From: Bacteroidales bacterium
Lineage (GTDB): Bacteria; Bacteroidota; Bacteroidia; Bacteroidales; UBA7960
Direction of reading: 5' to 3'
DNA length: 64,000 nucleotides
Assembly (NCBI GenBank): GCA_003559855.1
Contig: PWJZ01000131.1
Location: forward strand, 1-64,000
This document shows, one piece after another, positions 44,495 to 53,750 of this stretch. Both the position numbers and the translations under genes were made by a program. Under the pieces are notes generated by a model. The model did no database searches, was not told the DNA's origin, and saw nothing but the letters and a program-made list of their open reading frames with translations. How positions within the stretch are numbered: position 1 is the stretch's first letter; each line of letters starts with the position of its first letter.

Positions 44495-45568
44495 CTATTT
44501 AGCATACTTTTGTTCGAACTCTTTCATGGTATTCACCAGTTCTTTAACACTTTCAACCGGCAAAGCGTTGTAGATAGAAGCCCTGAAGCCGCCGACCGAC
44601 CTGTGTCCTTTCAGACCCACCATGTTCTTTTGAGCCGTCAAATCAAGAAAGTCTTTTTCCAAATCTTTAAAATCCGGATTCATAACAAAACAGACATTCA
44701 TAACAGACCGTGATTCTTTTTCGGCGGTACCTATAAACATAAGGTTTCTTTCAATTTCATCATACAACAGTTTTGCTTTTTCATCATTTCGTTGTTTCAT
44801 TTTTTCCAATCCACCCAGCTTTTTTATCCATCTCAATGTTTCAAGGCAGGTGTAGATAGGCAAACAAGGGGGTGTGTTGAACATTGAGCCGTTTTCTATG
44901 TGGGTTTTATAATCGAGCATTGTAGGTATCTGACGGCTTACTTTACCGAGAATGTCTTCACGAATGATGACAAAAGTTGCCCCGGCTGGTCCGAGATTTT
45001 TCTGTGCACCACCGTATATCAAACCATATTTTGAAACATCAAGGGGTCTGCTCAAAATATCTGATGACACATCGGCAATCAAAGGAACAGGACTGTCGAG
45101 GTCTTCCTTGATCTGCGTTCCGAAAATAGTATTGTTAGTAGTTATATGAAAATAATCTGCATCTTCAGGTATAACATAGCCCCTGGGGATGTAATTAAAG
45201 TTATTATCGGCTGAAGAGCCGACAACTTCAACGGTACCAAAAAATTTCGCCTCTTTAATAGCCTTTTTTGCCCACGAACCCGTTTCAAGGTATGCAGCCT
45301 TAAAAGCAAGCAAATTATAAGGTACCATACAAAACTGTAAACTGGCTCCCCCGCCTAAGAACAATACATGATAACCTTCAGGAACATCGAGTATCTCTTT
45401 GAATAAAGCCTGAGCTTCATCCATTACAGCCTGAAAATCTTTGCTGCGATGCGATATTTCCATGACTGATAAGCCCATACCGTTAAGATCTTTAACAGCT
45501 TTTGCCGTGTTTTCTATAACTTCATTTGCCAATATAGAAGGACCGGCACTAAAATTGTGTTTTTTCAT
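44495..45568 (-). CDS. serC: Phosphoserine aminotransferase
   Basis: A 357-residue SerC. It converts 3-phosphohydroxypyruvate to phosphoserine. The N-terminal [18 protein letters not shown], the PLP lysine in [17 protein letters not shown] (about 193-209) and the C-terminal [17 protein letters not shown] are characteristic. It lies upstream of serA on the same strand but 389 bases away; a separate promoter for serA lies in that gap. Confidence 0.97.
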   Translation of the reverse strand: MKKHNFSAGPSILANEVIENTAKAVKDLNGMGLSVMEISHRSKDFQAVMDEAQALFKEILDVPEGYHVLFLGGGASLQFCMVPYNLLAFKAAYLETGSWAKKAIKEAKFFGTVEVVGSSADNNFNYIPRGYVIPEDADYFHITTNNTIFGTQIKEDLDSPVPLIADVSSDILSRPLDVSKYGLIYGGAQKNLGPAGATFVIIREDILGKVSRQIPTMLDYKTHIENGSMFNTPPCLPIYTCLETLRWIKKLGGLEKMKQRNDEKAKLLYDEIERNLMFIGTAEKESRSVMNVCFVMNPDFKDLEKDFLDLTAQKNMVGLKGHRSVGGFRASIYNALPVESVKELVNTMKEFEQKYAK

Positions 45569-45709
45569 AAATGATTAGTTTAAAGTATTAATAGCTTAAT
45601 TAACCAAATTTAATTGTAATAATATTATAATATCGTTTTGCAATTTTACCATAAAAAATTTTTTTTACCAAAAAAAAAACAAAAAAAAACATCAAAACAT
45701 ACAACATCA

Positions 45710-46633
45710 TCACTGGTTTTCAAAAATTTCCTCAAGTCTTTTCGGCTCAGGAACTTCCCTTAATTTAACCCGTGCATCAATATCAGGTACAAAAACCCAT
45801 TCCCCTTGCTCAAAAACAAAACCGTCGTAGATATTCGCCTCAGGTCTGTAAAACTGATAATGTCCTTTCAGAAAATCATCCAACGGCCCAAGCCTGTCAA
45901 ATATTATCAACCACACCGGTCGTCTCTCCCTGTCATTGTTGATATTAATGAATTGACGGTCGTAATTCAAAAACATAGACACCCTGGCTGAATAATTAAA
46001 AACAATGCGCTTATTAACATTTTCTTTATATTGAAAAACCTGCTTCCCGAAATAAGGCTTCCCGCTGTCGCCAATAACTAATGGTTCAATGACACGCTGT
46101 CTTATCAAAGGATTTTTGCCACGCCAGCCAAGCAAGGTATAATGATCAACACCCTCATAACAAAAATGGATCAATTCGTAGTAGTACGCCCCAAACCACT
46201 TATTGTGATTAAGCACCTCAAATTCAGGCTCAGCAATTTCATACGATCTGTCGTTCAATGAATAAACAACATAATTATCATTTGAATGATCTATCACCTG
46301 AAAAAATCCAAAATATTTGAAATGCCCGTCTTTTAAGGGAACGTACCAGGTTATTATCCTGAAACGCTGATCAGGAGATCGCAATAAAGAAATTGTTTCC
46401 AGCGAATCAAACGGATATTCAAATGAACCTTCTTTTTCAAGCGTCTCCCGAAACAAATCATATAATTTGTCATTTTGCCTTATACGCTTATCATCCTGAT
46501 AGTATTCAACTATTGAAACGGCTTTATTATTAAGTTTCTGTTCAAGGGCCGAAAAGTCATTGTTGTTCTGTGCAAAAATATTGGCAGCAATGGTGTAAAG
46601 AAAAACTATAACAATTATTTTAGCTACCATCAT
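45710..46633 (-). CDS. Secreted protein, unknown function
   Basis: I do not recognise this 307-residue protein. It has a clear signal peptide (MMVAKIIVIVFLYTIAANIFA-Q). The mature protein is rich in aromatic residues and beta strands (RFRIITWYVPLKDGHFKYFGFFQVIDHS, WFGAYYYELIHFCYEGVDHYTLLGWRG, YQFYRPEANIYDGFVFEQGEWVFVPDIDARV). No catalytic motif stands out. It is probably a lineage-specific periplasmic or outer-membrane-associated protein. It lies between serC and the DEAD-box helicase on the same strand, with 141- and 271-base gaps, so co-transcription is not evident. Confidence 0.7.
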   Translation of the reverse strand: MMVAKIIVIVFLYTIAANIFAQNNNDFSALEQKLNNKAVSIVEYYQDDKRIRQNDKLYDLFRETLEKEGSFEYPFDSLETISLLRSPDQRFRIITWYVPLKDGHFKYFGFFQVIDHSNDNYVVYSLNDRSYEIAEPEFEVLNHNKWFGAYYYELIHFCYEGVDHYTLLGWRGKNPLIRQRVIEPLVIGDSGKPYFGKQVFQYKENVNKRIVFNYSARVSMFLNYDRQFININNDRERRPVWLIIFDRLGPLDDFLKGHYQFYRPEANIYDGFVFEQGEWVFVPDIDARVKLREVPEPKRLEEIFENQ

Positions 46634-46904
46634 ATGAGGTATTTTAGCCTTTCCGGGTAAATATTTTTAAAACTAATTGTCAACCTGAACTATAACTTTA
46701 TTTGAAACTCAAAAATAAATAAAAAAATTACGCATTACGATATTTTCTTTTTGCAGAACACAAATCGTGCAAATAACAGCTAGATAATTTTGCTTAATAA
46801 AATAACATGACTGAATTCATAGCTATTTAACGGGGTAAATTAAAATTTTTTTATTATTTGAGATATGTAATTTCCTGTTAATATTTATCCGGATTCTTCT
46901 GTTA

Positions 46905-48584
46905 TTAATTGTTTGTTTTTTGTCTGCGCTTTCCCTTGGAGTTTTCACGAAAACCATTTCCGTCAGATTCGTTACTCTCTTCAGCCTCTATTCGAACTCC
47001 TTTATATGTAGTTCGGTTTAGTTTACCGATAATTTTTCCTGCCAGATGACTTTCAACTTCAACAGATGATGTTCGCTTATAAATCTCAATTTGACCAATC
47101 TCAACATTTCGGGCTCCTGGTGCATTGACAAATAATTTAATTATTTCTCGCTTAGTGATGTTCTTTCCTTTACCAACATTAAAAAAGACCCTTGACATTG
47201 AACGTCCGCCGGACATTTCACGTTTAAAAGCTGTCGGCTTGCTGCTACGCATAGTTTTTTCATCGACATTCAGGTCAGGTGCATCTTTATAATATTCTAA
47301 AAACCTATTGAACTCCTGTGAAATAAACCTTTTTATGACTTCTTCTTTCGGTAAATCACTCAACATTTCATACACTTTGTCCATGTATGGATCAATTTGA
47401 TTGTGGGTCACCGTTGAGTTTTGCATGCGTTCAACCAATGAAAAAAGCTGACGTTCACATATTTCTTTACCAAACGGCACAGGGTATTGAGTGAACTTTT
47501 TGCGTGTCATTTTTTCTATTTGCGCAATTCGTCCACGCTCTTTCATATGTATTATTGAAACGGCTAGCCCCTCTTTTCCTGCCCTACCTGTTCGCCCTGT
47601 ACGATGGGTGTATACTTCATTATCGTCAGGGAGGTTGTAGTTAATAATATGTGTTAGATTACTTACATCAAGGCCTCTTGCAGCTACATCGGTTGCAACC
47701 AGTACCCTGAGTTTTTTCTCACGGAATTTAAGCATAACATAATCTCGTTGTACCTGCGTAAGGTCGCCGTGCAGAGCTTCGGCATTGTATCCATCGCTCA
47801 TAAGCGATGTAGCTACATCTTTGGTCTCCTGTCGTGTACGGCAAAATACAATGCCATATATATCGGGGTAAAAATCGACGATGCGTTTCAATGCAGTGTA
47901 ACGATCCCTGGCCTGAACCATGTAATATATGTGCGACACATTTTCAGCACCTGCATTTTTCTTTCCAATTGTAATCTCAATAGGATCATGCATATATTTT
48001 TTTGTAATTGCCATAATTTCGTGTGCCATGGTTGCCGAAAACAGCATAGTGTTTTTTTCTACAGGGGTTTGCGCCAGAATGGCATCAACATCATCCCGAA
48101 AACCCATTTTCAGCATTTCATCAGCTTCATCAAGTACCAAGGTCATAATCTTAGACAAATCTATACGCTTGCGGCGTACCAAGTCGTGAATACGACCGGG
48201 AGTTGCCACAACTACATGTGCTCCGTGCTTCAACACATTTATTTGCTTATCCATAGAAGCGCCACCATAAACAGCAATAGTTTTTAACCCATTTATGAAC
48301 CTACTGTAATTTTCAATGTCGCGGGAAATTTGTACGCATAGCTCTCGAGTAGGGCTCAAAATTAACAGTTGAGGATAAGTAGCACTAACGTCAATACTTT
48401 CAAGAACAGGAAGACTATATGCTGCGGTCTTACCCGTACCCGTTTGTGCCAAACCTATAAGGTCGCACTTTTTCCCCATCAAAACAGAAATTACTTTTTC
48501 CTGGATTGGCGTGGCATGTTCAAATCCCAAAGCTTCAACTCCACGTATAATTTGTGGAGAAAGCCCCATTTCTTTAAATAACAT
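46905..48584 (-). CDS. DEAD-box RNA helicase with DbpA-type RNA-binding domain
   Basis: A 559-residue DEAD-box helicase. It has the Q motif FEHATPIQEKVI, Walker A AQTGTGKTAAY, motif II VLDEADEML, motif III FSATM and motif VI HRTGRTGRAG. After the helicase core a basic linker leads to a DbpA-type RNA-binding domain (RVFFNVGKGKNITKREIIKLFVNAPGARNVEIGQIEIY, about 460-530), then a basic tail (GKRRQKTNN). It probably acts in ribosome assembly or RNA decay. A candidate promoter lies about 210 bases upstream, so the transcript would have a long leader, as is known for cold-shock helicases. Confidence 0.95.
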   Translation of the reverse strand: MLFKEMGLSPQIIRGVEALGFEHATPIQEKVISVLMGKKCDLIGLAQTGTGKTAAYSLPVLESIDVSATYPQLLILSPTRELCVQISRDIENYSRFINGLKTIAVYGGASMDKQINVLKHGAHVVVATPGRIHDLVRRKRIDLSKIMTLVLDEADEMLKMGFRDDVDAILAQTPVEKNTMLFSATMAHEIMAITKKYMHDPIEITIGKKNAGAENVSHIYYMVQARDRYTALKRIVDFYPDIYGIVFCRTRQETKDVATSLMSDGYNAEALHGDLTQVQRDYVMLKFREKKLRVLVATDVAARGLDVSNLTHIINYNLPDDNEVYTHRTGRTGRAGKEGLAVSIIHMKERGRIAQIEKMTRKKFTQYPVPFGKEICERQLFSLVERMQNSTVTHNQIDPYMDKVYEMLSDLPKEEVIKRFISQEFNRFLEYYKDAPDLNVDEKTMRSSKPTAFKREMSGGRSMSRVFFNVGKGKNITKREIIKLFVNAPGARNVEIGQIEIYKRTSSVEVESHLAGKIIGKLNRTTYKGVRIEAEESNESDGNGFRENSKGKRRQKTNN

Positions 48585-48793
48585 AATTAATTGTTTTTAA
48601 GGCTTTCCATATCTTCTTTACCTATGATGACAGGTTGACCTGTTAATAATAATTTCAACAGAATGTCATACACAAGCCCCAATCACAAAAACCAGTATCA
48701 GGAAGCGGAATCTTTCAGATGCGACCGAAAAACAGTGTGAATTGTTTTAATAATGGTGGGATCGTTCAAAAACATTCTCTTAAAAAACCGGTG

Positions 48794-48823
48794 CAAAGAT
48801 AAACAAAATATATAAGAAACAAT
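48794..48823 (-). promoter_or_regulatory. Candidate promoter of the DEAD-box helicase gene
   Basis: On the minus strand TATCTTTG (48794-48801) matches the -7 consensus; ATTG (48820-48823) stands 18 bases upstream as an imperfect -33 element. Transcription would start near 48787, giving a leader of about 200 bases. The rest of the 644-base gap holds no ORF; around 48945 it has the text CTTCGACAAGCTCAGTACAG, which I recall as a dispersed sequence in many genomes. Confidence 0.35.
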
Positions 48824-49196
48824 ATATTTGTAAAAAATAAATTAAAAAAATATGATTAGCTCTATTCCGGCAAAATATTATTTTGATGTGCTATAAGTAT
48901 ACCCTTTGTAAATCTTCTTGAAAATCTTAGTGCAAAACTTCGACAAGCTCAGTACAGCGCTTTGTATAATAGCTTTTTCACAAAGTACTCAAAGAATACT
49001 CAAAGTTTCTCCAAAAAAGATTACAAGCAAGTCATGTCACTATATTTTCATGTAACTATTCAAAAATATGGAATTGAAAGAATAAATCAGAAATATCACA
49101 TATCGTAAGAAATCCGGAGTCCTTCGGAAAAAAATAAGTTTTTGCCTATATCCCTGACACATTACAACATGATTATAATTCTCCAATAAAAAAATC

Positions 49197-49204
49197 TATT
49201 TTTG
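49197..49204 (+). promoter_or_regulatory. Candidate -7 box of the acyl-CoA reductase gene
   Basis: TATTTTTG matches the phylum's -7 consensus and lies 25 bases before the ATG at 49229. No -33 element is clear at the expected distance. Confidence 0.35.
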
Positions 49205-49228
49205 TATTATTTATAAAAACAAAAAATA

Positions 49229-50299
49229 ATGCAATTAAATTTGGATAAAAGAATAAAGACATTTATTGAGTTAGGAAAATTCCTTGATAATTTTCTTAAT
49301 AATAAACTTGAAAATACCGCAAAAGCATCATTTCTTAATGAAAAAATCAATGCTGCTGACCGGCAAAATCCATGGTTTGACAAAGAAAACATCCTTCATT
49401 CACTATCAGGCATCAGCTATATGCTTAAAAAAGAAAAACTAAACGATTGGCTGATGGAATATGAAAAGGAACTGCAAAAACCTTTTAATCCAAAAAACAT
49501 AGTTGTTGTGATGGCAGGTAATATACCACTTGTAAATTTTCATGATTTTTTGTGCGTATTGATAACCGGTCATAATTTTATCGGAAAGCTTTCATCAAAC
49601 GATGAGATACTGCCTGTTGCCCTTGCTGATCTTTTGACTGCCATTGAACCCGAATACAAGGACAAGATAGTGTTTACCTCAGACAAGCTTTCAGGTTTTG
49701 ATGGTGTTATTGCCACCGGAAGCAACAATGCTGCAAGATATTTCGAATATTATTTTGGCAAGCATCCCCATATAATCAGGAAAAACCGCAATAGTGTTGC
49801 AATATTAAAAGGCAATGAAATCAACAACCAGTTAAGTGCATTGTCGGAAGATATTTTCAGATATTACGGACTCGGATGCAGAAATGTATCAAAACTACTG
49901 GTGCCGGAAAACTATTCTTTCACTAGATTTTTTGAATCAATTGAAGAATGGAAAATCATTATGGATTTTTATAAATATAAAAACAATTATGAATATTACA
50001 AGGCAATGTTTTTGGTTAATCAAACCCCTCACTTTGACAATGGTTTTTTGTTATTGAAAAAAGACAATGATTTGTCGTCACCTCTTTCGGTAATATATTA
50101 CCAGGAATATGGATCAAAAGATGACATAGATTCATATTTGTCAGAAAACAAGGATTTGATACAATGTACGGTTTTATCCGAAACCGGTTGTCTTGATCAG
50201 GCATTTGCCCCGGGACCATTCGGAAAAACGCAGTTTCCCGAATTATGGGAATATTCCGACGGCATAGACACAATCGATTTTCTGCTAAACATCAGTTAG
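49229..50299 (+). CDS. Acyl-CoA reductase, LuxC-like
   Basis: A 356-residue protein of the LuxC/acyl-CoA reductase family, which reduces fatty acyl-CoA or acyl groups to aldehydes with NADPH. The N-terminal half has NIVVVMAGNIPLVNFHDFLCVLITGHNFIGKLSSND and GVIATGSNNAARYFEYYFG; the active-site Cys lies in YGLGCRNVSKLLVP. The C-terminal part ends in QAFAPGPFGKTQFPELW. In related genomes I recall a dicluster ferredoxin gene next to it; none is here. The gene converges with the TonB-plug gene and overlaps it by 8 bases. The fate of the aldehyde is unknown. Confidence 0.88.
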   Translation: MQLNLDKRIKTFIELGKFLDNFLNNKLENTAKASFLNEKINAADRQNPWFDKENILHSLSGISYMLKKEKLNDWLMEYEKELQKPFNPKNIVVVMAGNIPLVNFHDFLCVLITGHNFIGKLSSNDEILPVALADLLTAIEPEYKDKIVFTSDKLSGFDGVIATGSNNAARYFEYYFGKHPHIIRKNRNSVAILKGNEINNQLSALSEDIFRYYGLGCRNVSKLLVPENYSFTRFFESIEEWKIIMDFYKYKNNYEYYKAMFLVNQTPHFDNGFLLLKKDNDLSSPLSVIYYQEYGSKDDIDSYLSENKDLIQCTVLSETGCLDQAFAPGPFGKTQFPELWEYSDGIDTIDFLLNIS

Positions 50300-52721
50300 C
50301 AGACTGTAATTCAGGTATTTCGATAACCTTATTCAACGAACCCAAACTTCCTTCAAAATCCAATCCTTCTATTCGTATCAGATATTTACCGGGATCCAAA
50401 TTTTTGAAAAAATCTATTGTTATTTTGCCTTTTTCATTAGCTTCAACTATGGGTTCCCATAATAAAGTTTGGTATTCGTCAGGTTTTCTTTCTCTTTCCA
50501 ATTCTTCTTCGCTTTGCACGTAGAATTCTCTGGGCACATGATATCCCATAAATTTATATATAAATGATCTTATATTTTCTACTCCTCCTCGTTTCGAATA
50601 AGCGAGTAATGCTCCGTTGGCTCCCCTGACGCCCAAAATAGCAGCACTTGTTCCTTTAAAAACTTCCACCCTGTCGATATCGTTAGGATCCATTAGAAGA
50701 AATCTTGACTGATCAATAGGTATCTGATCAATGAAGAATGCGGGCTGACTGCTGCCCATAATACTGGTAGGGCCTCTTAATAACAGTTGACCGGTACGAT
50801 CAAAACGCAACCCCGTTATCCTCCCTCTTAATACTTCACCAAGAGTGCTGTAAGGAATTTTAATATCTTCCATATAAACAACCTGATCAGGATTCACAAG
50901 ATAATGCACATCCGACGATTCCGAAGGGTCAAACCTGGAATCATCAGTCATCTCTTCACCCGACGGACGCCTGCTGACACGCACCCAGTCATTGCCACGC
51001 TCCGTTATTTTATGCTCCCGGGTATGAATATTAAATGAATATTTTTTTTCCGCAAGGTCGGCAGATTCTATTTCTATCCTAAGGTTGGTACCAAAATCAG
51101 TACGGCTTGCAACAAATTCTGCTTTAAACAAACCGTAATATTCAAGATCACTGAATATAAAATTGCCGTCTTTATCGGCTTCGGTTCGATATGAGCTTTC
51201 ATCATCACCATGTACAAGCATCTCAACATTGGCAAAATCAACGCCCCGGCGCGCTGATGGAGTAGTTACCTTACCTCCTATTGAAAGCCCGGTAAGAATA
51301 TCATATCTGATTTCCGGAAATTTACCCGAAGCAATGCTTTCAAGGTCAAAACGACGCCATCCGTGAGTCATCATCAATACATCCAAAGCTTCGGAAGCTT
51401 TATCATTATTACTATCAAAATAAAATTCAGGATCCTCGATGTAACCTTTTAAATCAGAATTAATAAGAAATTCAGACATTATGCTGTTATGAATATTGGT
51501 GTTTTCAGACACTTTTGCAATACTCATCGAAAAAGAGCCTTCAACTGTATCCCCTTCAGTATCAGCAATAATGATTGTCAAACGGTCAGGGTTTTCTTCT
51601 TCGACAGATAATCCCTCCATATCAATATTCAAATAATCCTGTTTATCTATAAAAACAAGCCTTTCTGCCAAAGGCACCGCATTATTATCAAAAAACGTAA
51701 TTTGCGAAATGCCGGCATCAAATTTATCTTTCGGAATATCCAGCCTGGCTTTATCATCAACAAGAGAAAACTCCTCAAAAAACCTTACATCACCACGCGT
51801 TAATGCAATCAATGCCAAATGATCATCAACATCCCCCTCACCATTAATTTTTACATGTATGTTATCCGAATCAGGATGATTTTCTACTCTCAAAACATAT
51901 CCCGAACGATATACCCGCGGTAATTTAAACATATCCTCTCTTCCGTCAGGAAAAGCTATTGACGCATAATATTTTTGACCCGACACAGGCATGAACTCAA
52001 AATACCCCATTCCATTATGTATGCTTTCAAAATCAGTTATAACATCACCATTTTGGTTTTTCAGCCTTCCGTTTATATCGACACCTTTACCGGTTTTATT
52101 ATTTGCTTTGAAAGCTATCCGGTTTAAGGTGCCGCCAATAATATTTCCCCCTTCCGGATAGAAATTGAAATGAAAATCTTCTTTCTTACTTTCCAGGTTT
52201 CGGTTAAACCTCCGATTCTTACGCGCTTCAAGCCACGAAATATAATTTTCTTCTTCCAGATTCTCTATATATACAGGAGCTTCATAAATATTATCTGAAT
52301 CAAAATTCAACATCCACGTTGTATATGCCCTGACAACATAATTACCATCGGGAATAGAATCAGGAATTTGAATGTCACCCCAGGCTAAGCCGTTTTCAAG
52401 ATTCAACACTCTCAAAGCTATGTTTTCATTACTAGTATCATAGAGTTCTACAAATAAATTATGGCTCAGGTTATCAGGTAAATGCGTTGCGGCATTAACC
52501 AAATATGCCTTGAACCATATATTCTCACCGGGATAATAATATCCTTTATCGAGGTGAAGATAAATTTTCTGCTGGGGAAAATACTTTGCGTATTCCTGCA
52601 GATTACCAACAGCATTTTCCAGCTTTTTATTCTGGGCATCAGCTGAAAGCATCAGAAATAAAAAAAAGAAAATTATGCCTGATATTTTTGTTGTTTTAAA
52701 ACTTTTTCTCAGTAAGAACAT
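50292..52721 (-). CDS. MG2-like/TonB-plug outer-membrane protein
   Basis: An 809-residue exported protein with a signal peptide (IIFFFLFLMLSADAQ). The N-terminal part (about 45-160) resembles MG2 domains of alpha-2-macroglobulin-like proteins (KIYLHLDKGYYYPGENIWFKAYLV). A carboxypeptidase-like beta domain lies near 515-600, and a TonB-dependent receptor plug-like domain near 640-730 (STLGEVLRGRITGLRFD, DIDRVEVFKGTSAAILGVRGANGALL). No complete receptor barrel follows, so it is not a classic TonB receptor. It may be a surface protein that uses a plug domain for assembly. It converges with the acyl-CoA reductase gene. Confidence 0.82.
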   Translation of the reverse strand: MFLLRKSFKTTKISGIIFFFLFLMLSADAQNKKLENAVGNLQEYAKYFPQQKIYLHLDKGYYYPGENIWFKAYLVNAATHLPDNLSHNLFVELYDTSNENIALRVLNLENGLAWGDIQIPDSIPDGNYVVRAYTTWMLNFDSDNIYEAPVYIENLEEENYISWLEARKNRRFNRNLESKKEDFHFNFYPEGGNIIGGTLNRIAFKANNKTGKGVDINGRLKNQNGDVITDFESIHNGMGYFEFMPVSGQKYYASIAFPDGREDMFKLPRVYRSGYVLRVENHPDSDNIHVKINGEGDVDDHLALIALTRGDVRFFEEFSLVDDKARLDIPKDKFDAGISQITFFDNNAVPLAERLVFIDKQDYLNIDMEGLSVEEENPDRLTIIIADTEGDTVEGSFSMSIAKVSENTNIHNSIMSEFLINSDLKGYIEDPEFYFDSNNDKASEALDVLMMTHGWRRFDLESIASGKFPEIRYDILTGLSIGGKVTTPSARRGVDFANVEMLVHGDDESSYRTEADKDGNFIFSDLEYYGLFKAEFVASRTDFGTNLRIEIESADLAEKKYSFNIHTREHKITERGNDWVRVSRRPSGEEMTDDSRFDPSESSDVHYLVNPDQVVYMEDIKIPYSTLGEVLRGRITGLRFDRTGQLLLRGPTSIMGSSQPAFFIDQIPIDQSRFLLMDPNDIDRVEVFKGTSAAILGVRGANGALLAYSKRGGVENIRSFIYKFMGYHVPREFYVQSEEELERERKPDEYQTLLWEPIVEANEKGKITIDFFKNLDPGKYLIRIEGLDFEGSLGSLNKVIEIPELQSAN

Positions 52722-52986
52722 ATTATTTTATTTTTAATTTGTAACTGTAAATATAATAAAATTAACATTCAATTTCAACATTTTAACAAAAAATATAATT
52801 TGAACTTAATACTAATATATTTAATCTGTTATTTAAACAATTATTGCATACAAAAGTTGTGTATTATGTTCAATTTTATAATATGCCATTTACAAATTAT
52901 TGTATCTGCCATAAAATTTTTAAATTAGCGGATATTTTTTTAGAATTTAATTTACATCATAATATTTATAAAAAACATCTCAACAG

Positions 52987-53712
52987 ATGAAAAGCAGGTC
53001 AATCAGCACGTTTTCGTTTTTATCACTGGTTCCAATGGCAATATTGCTAAGTTGTATTTTATTGATTTCATTCACTGATGATTTTCGTCAGCAGCGTGAA
53101 CAGATGGTTCGCAGGCAGTTGCAAGCCCGGGGCATTACTGACAGCAGGACTATTGAAGCTATGCGCAATACCGAGCGGCACCGTTTTGTTCCTGCAGGCC
53201 AGCAACGATTTGCTTACGAGGACCGCCCGCTTCCGATCGGGCATGGTCAAACCATTTCCCAACCTTATATTGTTGCTTATATGACGCAGATAATAGAACC
53301 AAAAAGCCATTACAGGGTGCTGGAAATCGGTACCGGTTCGGGTTATCATGCCGCTGTTCTATCCGAAATAGTGGATGAAGTATTTACAATCGAGATAATT
53401 GAGGCGCTTGGAAAACAAGCTGATGAAGTTATAGATAGGCTGGGATATGACAACATCCATGTAAAAACAGCAGACGGTTATTACGGGTGGGAAGAACATG
53501 CTCCTTTTGATGCGATAGTTGTAACGGCGGCAGCAGAGTATATACCGCCACCACTGGTTGAGCAATTGAAAGAAGGAGGGAAAATGATAATTCCCGTCGG
53601 TTCACCTTTCAGGGTTCAGCAACTCATGCTGGTAGAAAAAAAAGACGGAAGAATAACCACAAGAAATCTGATGCCTGTCAGATTTGTGCCTTTCCGCCGG
53701 GCTGATAATTGA
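52987..53712 (+). CDS. pcm: Exported protein-L-isoaspartate O-methyltransferase
   Basis: A 241-residue PCMT. The SAM-binding region is VLEIGTGSGYHAAVLSEIV (about 117-135), preceded by LPIGHGQTISQPYIVAYMTQ, which is diagnostic for PCMT. VVTAAAEYIPPPLVEQLKEGGKMIIPVG completes the fold. It repairs isoaspartyl residues. The N-terminus (MKSRSISTFSFLSLVPMAILLSCILLISFT) is a signal peptide with a possible lipobox LLSC, so the enzyme would lie outside the cytoplasm, where SAM is not expected. The membrane protein gene 39 bases downstream is probably co-transcribed. Confidence 0.88.
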   Translation: MKSRSISTFSFLSLVPMAILLSCILLISFTDDFRQQREQMVRRQLQARGITDSRTIEAMRNTERHRFVPAGQQRFAYEDRPLPIGHGQTISQPYIVAYMTQIIEPKSHYRVLEIGTGSGYHAAVLSEIVDEVFTIEIIEALGKQADEVIDRLGYDNIHVKTADGYYGWEEHAPFDAIVVTAAAEYIPPPLVEQLKEGGKMIIPVGSPFRVQQLMLVEKKDGRITTRNLMPVRFVPFRRADN

Positions 53713-53750
53713 TTTATGAGAATCAGACAGAAAATATATTGTTGTACATT

